Positions 59,401-64,000 of a DNA stretch of 64,000 nucleotides are shown one piece after another. A model generated the notes under the pieces. It searched no databases. It worked only from the letters and a program-made list of their open reading frames with translations, and was not told where the DNA came from. The first letter of the stretch is position 1, and each line of letters begins with the position of its first letter. This stretch comes from Spinacia oleracea. Its lineage: Eukaryota; Streptophyta; Magnoliopsida; Caryophyllales; Amaranthaceae. A program made the position numbers and the translations under genes. Location: NCBI RefSeq assembly GCF_020520425.1, contig NC_079488.1:88455285-88519284 (forward strand), read 5' to 3'.

Positions 59401-62400
59401 TTAAAGTTCTGATCTAGTGTAGTTTGAAACTTTTAAGACTAGTCTGGTACTCTGGTGTAATCTCTTGATTTGACTAAATTTTATCCGTACTCGTACACTA
59501 ATCTATAAGAGAAAAAACAAATATCAATTGCATTCTTGTTAAACTAGTATTAATGTGTACTTCACAAATATCTAATGTTCATAATAATTATTAATAAAGA
59601 AGTTAAAAATATTTCACAATAAACAAACTAATCTATAAGAAAACACATTACCAATTGCATTCTTGTTAAACTAGTATTAATGTGTACTTCACAAATCATA
59701 ATAATTATTAATAAAGAAGTTAAAAATATTTCACAATAAGCAAACTAATCTATAAGAAAAAAAAACATTACCAATTTCATTCTTGTTAAACTCGTATTAA
59801 TGTGTACTTTGCAAATACCTAATGTTCATAATAATTATTAATAACGAAGTTAAAAATATTTCACAATAAGCAAACTAATCTATAAGAAAAAACATTACCA
59901 ATTTCATTCTTGTTAAACTCGTATTAATGTGTACTTTGCAATATCTAATGTTCATAATAATTATTAATACATAAGTTAAAAATATTTCCAAATAAGCAAA
60001 TGCAAATAGTTTCCCTTTGTTTGGTTAATTACCAGAAACGTTATGGAAAAAAAAGGAACACGGAAGTGGAAGGGAGAGGATGTTTGGGAGGAGAGGAAAA
60101 GGAGGTACGAAGTAGGGAAGACATTCCTTGCAAAAGGAAAATGTTTTCCACCCTTGAAGAGCTATTCTTTTCCGTTTGGGGAATTATTTTCCACCCCTTA
60201 ACAAACCAAATAAAAGAAAAATGGCATTTTCCTAGAAAATGTTTTATGTCAAAACAAGCAAGCGAAGCCTATAACTTGAAAACTACTCATCATTAGAAGG
60301 ATATTCTGCTTCTATAAAAGATAAATTTCAGCTCTCGGCTATCCAACTATTGGTCTCATCCTTGACTTCAATGATTACCGAGAGGGATATGGTCATTCGA
60401 AGTATGACTTACTATGTACCCTCCCAGCCGGCTCCGAATGCACAGACATGCACCCCCAACTATACAAAACTTTAGCTCTATTTCACATAGAAGTGTACAA
60501 CTTACATGTATCCTCTCTATCGTCCACATCATCACCACATAGTTCTTGATGTTTTTACAACTATGATGTTAGGTGATGAGGACATGATAGCCGCATGTTA
60601 TCCACATTGCTTGTGACAGTGGTTTTGCGGCCTCTAAGATTTAAAATCATGGCCTGGTTGTGCACTTGTAAATCGTTGTACCAATTGTAGGTTTTTTTAG
60701 TTTTCAAGTTGGTGATTTAAATAAATTACTCTTACAAAGCAAGCAATTCAAAGGGACGGACATTATGGTTTTAGTCAAAGAAAGCACGTTCTATAGAGAC
60801 AAAAAGAAGAACAATTGAAGAAACTGGAAATTTAAAGGATTTTTGTACAACTTAAAGACTAGATTTCTAGCACCGGTTAAGACTAAGCCCAATGGAGTAA
60901 CTACGAGGCTTATATTTGATCAAAATTACAGAATTGTGGTTTGGTTATTGCTGTGATTCAATTTAAGTATGCTTGATACTTATTATTAGGTTTATTCCCA
61001 TTATTGTATGATTTTGGATAACCTAGCAAGGATTGAAAGACGAAATGTTAGCTTGGGAAATATAATCTCTTGAAATAAACGATTACTTTAGGCAATGAAA
61101 CTAGTAACAAGTTGATAAGGATCAAACTGGATTACTTAAAGATCTCAATGGGCCTATTTTAAAAACTGCCATAAAACAAAAGAAAAATTGAGCAGAATAC
61201 ACTTTTAGGACTTGGATTAGAGCCCCCTCAAAGTAACATCAAACTCCAAAGTTTGGGTATGATTATGCAACGTGATGATTGCTTGAATTCTAGGTTTTGA
61301 TGCAGTGGCTTGGTTGTTTGCTTGCTGATTGCTGTAGTAGTACTTCAAAAATTTTGTCATTTAAATCTATTAATTACTGGTTGCTTATACGGTTTATATA
61401 CCCTATTTTGAGAGGTCTAGATAGATTAAACACAAACACAACTACACAAGTCACCGAGCAATCGACCCATACTTACCATGCACATGTACTTAGCTCCCAA
61501 TTTTAGAACACAAAATGGAGAACTCCTACTACTCTTGCATTACTTGCATATAGGGTGTTAACAGGCAGAGTTGTGAGCGAACTACCACAAGCTCGGCTTG
61601 GCTCGAAAATGTAGGCAAGGCTCGCTCAAGCTCGGAGCTCGTTGAGCATTGAAATTGAGCTCTACTCGGGCTTGAGTTATGCTTAGCTTGAGCTCGGCTT
61701 GCGATATTTACTTCAGTAAAGCCAAAAATAATAAATTACAGGTTATGATCTGCAAGGTGCAAGGAATAATCAGCAAGGCCCAATGATTCCATCGCGCTCT
61801 TTGCAAATTTACATTATTCTAATTCTATGTGTTTGTTTTTATATGCATCCCAAGATCCCATCTTGTTACACTCAACCAATATAGGTCTAAAAAATAGAAT
61901 CACGTTGTGTACCCCTCTCCTCTCTCTGTCTACTATTATGATTGAATGCAATCTCGCCTTGTTATTTTCCTGTTGTTTTTCTCTCTCTCGCTCTTCAATT
62001 TATAACCAAGGACAAAAGTTGCAAACACTCATCTATTAAATGCTCTTAGTCTGAGTTAGAGCATAAGCAGCAGACGCAAAATACAAATTGTTAAAGCCTT
62101 AATGTTAGTATGCAAATATACTTAGAAACATATTATACCTTTAAGATTAAAATCAATAACTGCAAATTTTATAAAGGATAAAGTCCCTGAATTAGCTAAC
62201 CACTTTCAAAGTTATCATATAAAGTAAAAAAAAAACATTTACATATTAAAACTATTTTAATCTACAGTTGATCACGTTCACGAGTTTCGAGATGAGCCAA
62301 GTATAGCTCGAGATGGCTTGTTATAGCCAAACCTTGAACAGTTCACGTTATCAACCCCTACTTGCATATATCCACAAATTGAACTGATCATTACTATGCC

Positions 62401-63512
62401 CTAGGTCTCAACCAACAATATGCAAAGGTAACAAGCAAGATGACATTGTTTAGTGTGGAAATCCCAAAGATGCAATCTTGTCTTGATCACTCAATTAATG
62501 GTTGAGTTGAAACCATACAAGGAAGAAATGGTTACTGAAAGACTATGAAGGATACAAGGAACCCCTGTCATAAGAAGTACTCTGTATCAAGTAAACAGGA
62601 TTTTATATTTCACAAGTACACAGACAATATATCTGTTAACAGAAACTGTATGTTAGTCAATATCCAACCACCACCATCAACGGTCAGCTACTGAGCTTGT
62701 AACTCGGAGCATAGCAGGCAAACCACAAGGATCTGCCTTTAAGATGATGCAGATCAAATCCAACTTCTATGCAAACATCTCAACGTCCAGCAGGCAAAAT
62801 GCAGACCTAATCCAACTTATGAGGAAATGTCTTGGCATTCCAATGAATAAATTGAACTAAATACCTCCCCAACTCCCTCAATCCTCAAGGAGTCCTAAAG
62901 CATGATCCATAATCTAAAACAAACAAACAGACATTCCCAAATCCAACTGAATCATGTCATACACTCAACTAAATTTGACCCAACAACCATTCTTCTAATC
63001 TTCACCATCAATAACACATGCCGTACCAAAAATCTGGGATTAAACTCGTCTATATTATTGTCATTTGTGGGTCTCAATACACTCTACAAACTCCCCCTAA
63101 AAAGAATAATTAATACGGTAACCATAACAACCCCAAAAATCATCAAACCCATACAAAAAATTTCGCAATTCAAATCATTTCATGGATTATCCAGATGCAC
63201 TCTACAGATGAATTATAGATCAACAACTAAAACACCCAAAAAAAACCAGCAATCGATGATTGAAATTGCAAAAACCCAAATGCTAAGAAGTCGAACTTAT
63301 CAGCAAAAACAAACCAACTAAGGGGAAAAAAATACTAAACAAAATCCAGAAAATGTTACCTTTGCCAAAGCAGGCTTTGACATGGGTTGATTATCTTTGC
63401 TGAGAAGAACAACGAAAAACAGCAAAACCACCAATCCACACAACACTAACCATATGAGATTGGAGTACCGCCGCTTATGCTGCCGCCCAAAGCTGGTGTT
63501 TCTCCGCCTCAT
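56452..63512 (-). CDS. GAUT10: Galacturonosyltransferase GAUT10 orthologue (GT8, 534 aa)
   Basis: Two coding exons, 63,512-63,360 (51 codons, phase 0) and 57,903-56,452, give 534 aa against 536 in Arabidopsis GAUT10. MRRR followed by a basic stretch and one membrane anchor (NLIWLVLCGLVVLLFFVVLL, about 18-37) makes it a type II Golgi protein. A stem with MTEEML-like and LNDQIALAKSLVVISKES wording follows, then the GT8 catalytic domain: LYHFCVFSDNILATSVV (about 230), VVFLDDDVVVQKDL with the metal-binding DxD (about 355), CGWAFGMNIFDLVEWR (about 410), GTLPPGLLTFYGLTEPL and HYNGNSKPW (about 505). GAUTs transfer galacturonic acid from UDP-GalA onto homogalacturonan during pectin synthesis. All recognised motifs are intact. 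The single coding intron is 5456 bases and full of transposons. Confidence 0.96.
59135..59398. mobile_element. Stowaway MITE (264 bp)
   Basis: The termini cttcctccgttccaatatta and taatattggaatggaggaag are inverted repeats, with TA on both sides (59133-59134 and 59399-59400). Located in GAUT10 intron 1. Confidence 0.9.
59505..59999. repeat. Tandem array of four ~120-bp units
   Basis: Four diverged copies of a unit containing cattcttgttaaact(a/c)gtatt and aagttaaaaatatttcac lie head to tail in GAUT10 intron 1. Units differ by small indels, for example the presence or absence of a 'tatctaatgtt' segment. Confidence 0.9.
61551..62360. mobile_element. hAT-type non-autonomous element (810 bp)
   Basis: The tips tagggtgttaac and gttatcaacccct(a) are inverted repeats. 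The exact 8-bp duplication cttgcata occurs at 61,543-61,550 and 62,361-62,368. The interior has ctcggct/gctcgag clusters near both ends, as in the elements at 14,216 and 38,642. Located in GAUT10 intron 1. Confidence 0.85.
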
Positions 63513-64000
63513 TATATATTGTAAAATTAAAAATAATAAGTCGGAGAAAATGTACTGGAAAATGTTTCACTAAATTACCAATCTGTTGGGGTAGTAACAA
63601 TGAAAAAATCAAAGGGATCAAGAAACCAACTGAAAGATCTCAGAAAACGAAAGAGCATTCTTGCAACTGATTTGAATTCAATTGAATTAAGGAAGGGTTT
63701 GTAATAGAATTGAATATGAAAAGGTAGATCTTTAGAGTTTGATTGCTGTGAAATTGGTGTTAATCACATTATACTGGTTGGCAGAGCGCACTCTCTCTCT
63801 CTGCGCTGACATGTCTTAGCTTGGCCGTCGGCGGTCATATCATTGCATTCATTCTCTCCCAATTTCCTTCTTCTAAAACGACTTCTTTCAAACACGTACT
63901 CCGTAACATTGAAAGAGCAATGCTACTAGTCGTCCTACTTCTTCTAGTACGGTTGTCATGATTGAATTGACTCGAAACCGAGATGACCTAACCCGATTGA
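63513..64000 (-). promoter_or_regulatory. GAUT10 5' leader and promoter region
   Basis: This is the upstream flank of the GAUT10 start codon. A ct-repeat (63,791-63,804) and AT-rich leader-like sequence are visible. I cannot place a convincing TATA box or transcription start. Confidence 0.35.

Larger units (their letters stand above)
57904..63359 (-). other. GAUT10 intron 1 (5.5 kb) with nested repeats
   Basis: Donor gtaaca (63,359 on the minus strand) and acceptor tatgcag (57,904) join AK to RSFRQD in phase 0. The intron holds a Stowaway MITE, a four-unit tandem array, an unclassified TIR-less repeat near 60,000-60,260 and a hAT element. Remaining stretches show no gene. The ORF at 62,902-63,321 on the other strand has no recognisable content. 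Confidence 0.85.

Noticed and set aside
62902-63321. 139-codon open frame on the plus strand
   Set aside because: Lies within GAUT10 intron 1 on the opposite strand, is Asn/Thr/Lys rich with no recognisable motif, and has no supporting promoter signal.

Overview
This is nuclear DNA from a eudicot plant. Three things point that way: the genes have GT-AG introns, the intact genes belong to land-plant families (two PPR proteins, a GAUT pectin glycosyltransferase, a small plant-only CxxC protein), and the space between them is packed with plant transposon families (Copia and Gypsy relics, CACTA, Mutator, hAT, Stowaway, Helitron, LINE, SINE). The repeat landscape looks like Caryophyllales (spinach, beet or quinoa relatives), but that is inference.

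Layout. 1-3.3 kb is the 3' end of a Copia relic with its LTR. 3.3-6.2 kb holds a possible Gypsy LTR, a LINE reverse-transcriptase fragment, a Helitron 3' end and a repeat family present twice. Two convergent intronless PPR genes follow: an At1g73710-like P-type protein (+, 6307-9312) and an At1g03540-like PLS/E-type protein (-, 10153-12015). 12.2-16.6 kb is a stack of small DNA transposons and a 1.5-kb heptanucleotide satellite. 16.8-25 kb is a Copia relic split by a 5.1-kb CACTA-type element that carries a captured, intron-bearing MAP70 gene fragment. 26.5-27.3 kb is probably a solo LTR. 27,582-31,880 is a Helitron carrying the first exon of an SF3b14/p14 splicing-factor gene and pieces of other genes. 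A 68-aa conserved plant gene lies at 32.7 kb. 33.4-34.4 kb is a three-level nest of small DNA transposons. 34.4-39.3 kb holds SINE-like, LINE and Gypsy fragments and a hAT element.

The last third has a four-exon gene for a 97-aa mitochondrial membrane protein (-, 40.3-44.1 kb), probably the complex I ESSS/NDUFB11-type subunit. A 6.6-kb Mutator-like element (45,476-52,063) looks complete: 108-bp terminal inverted repeats, an identical 9-bp target duplication and an open three-exon transposase of about 1060 aa. It sits inside an RNase H-type retroelement fragment. 53-55.5 kb is a partial Copia relic (LTR plus leader). The GAUT10 orthologue (-, 56,452-63,512) has two coding exons split by a 5.5-kb intron that itself holds a Stowaway element, a hAT element and a tandem array.

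The host genes are independent housekeeping loci: organelle RNA metabolism, respiration and pectin synthesis. The most informative material is the transposons: a potentially autonomous MULE, two gene-capturing elements (CACTA and Helitron), an aberrant CACTA junction, and several nested insertions with readable target-site duplications.
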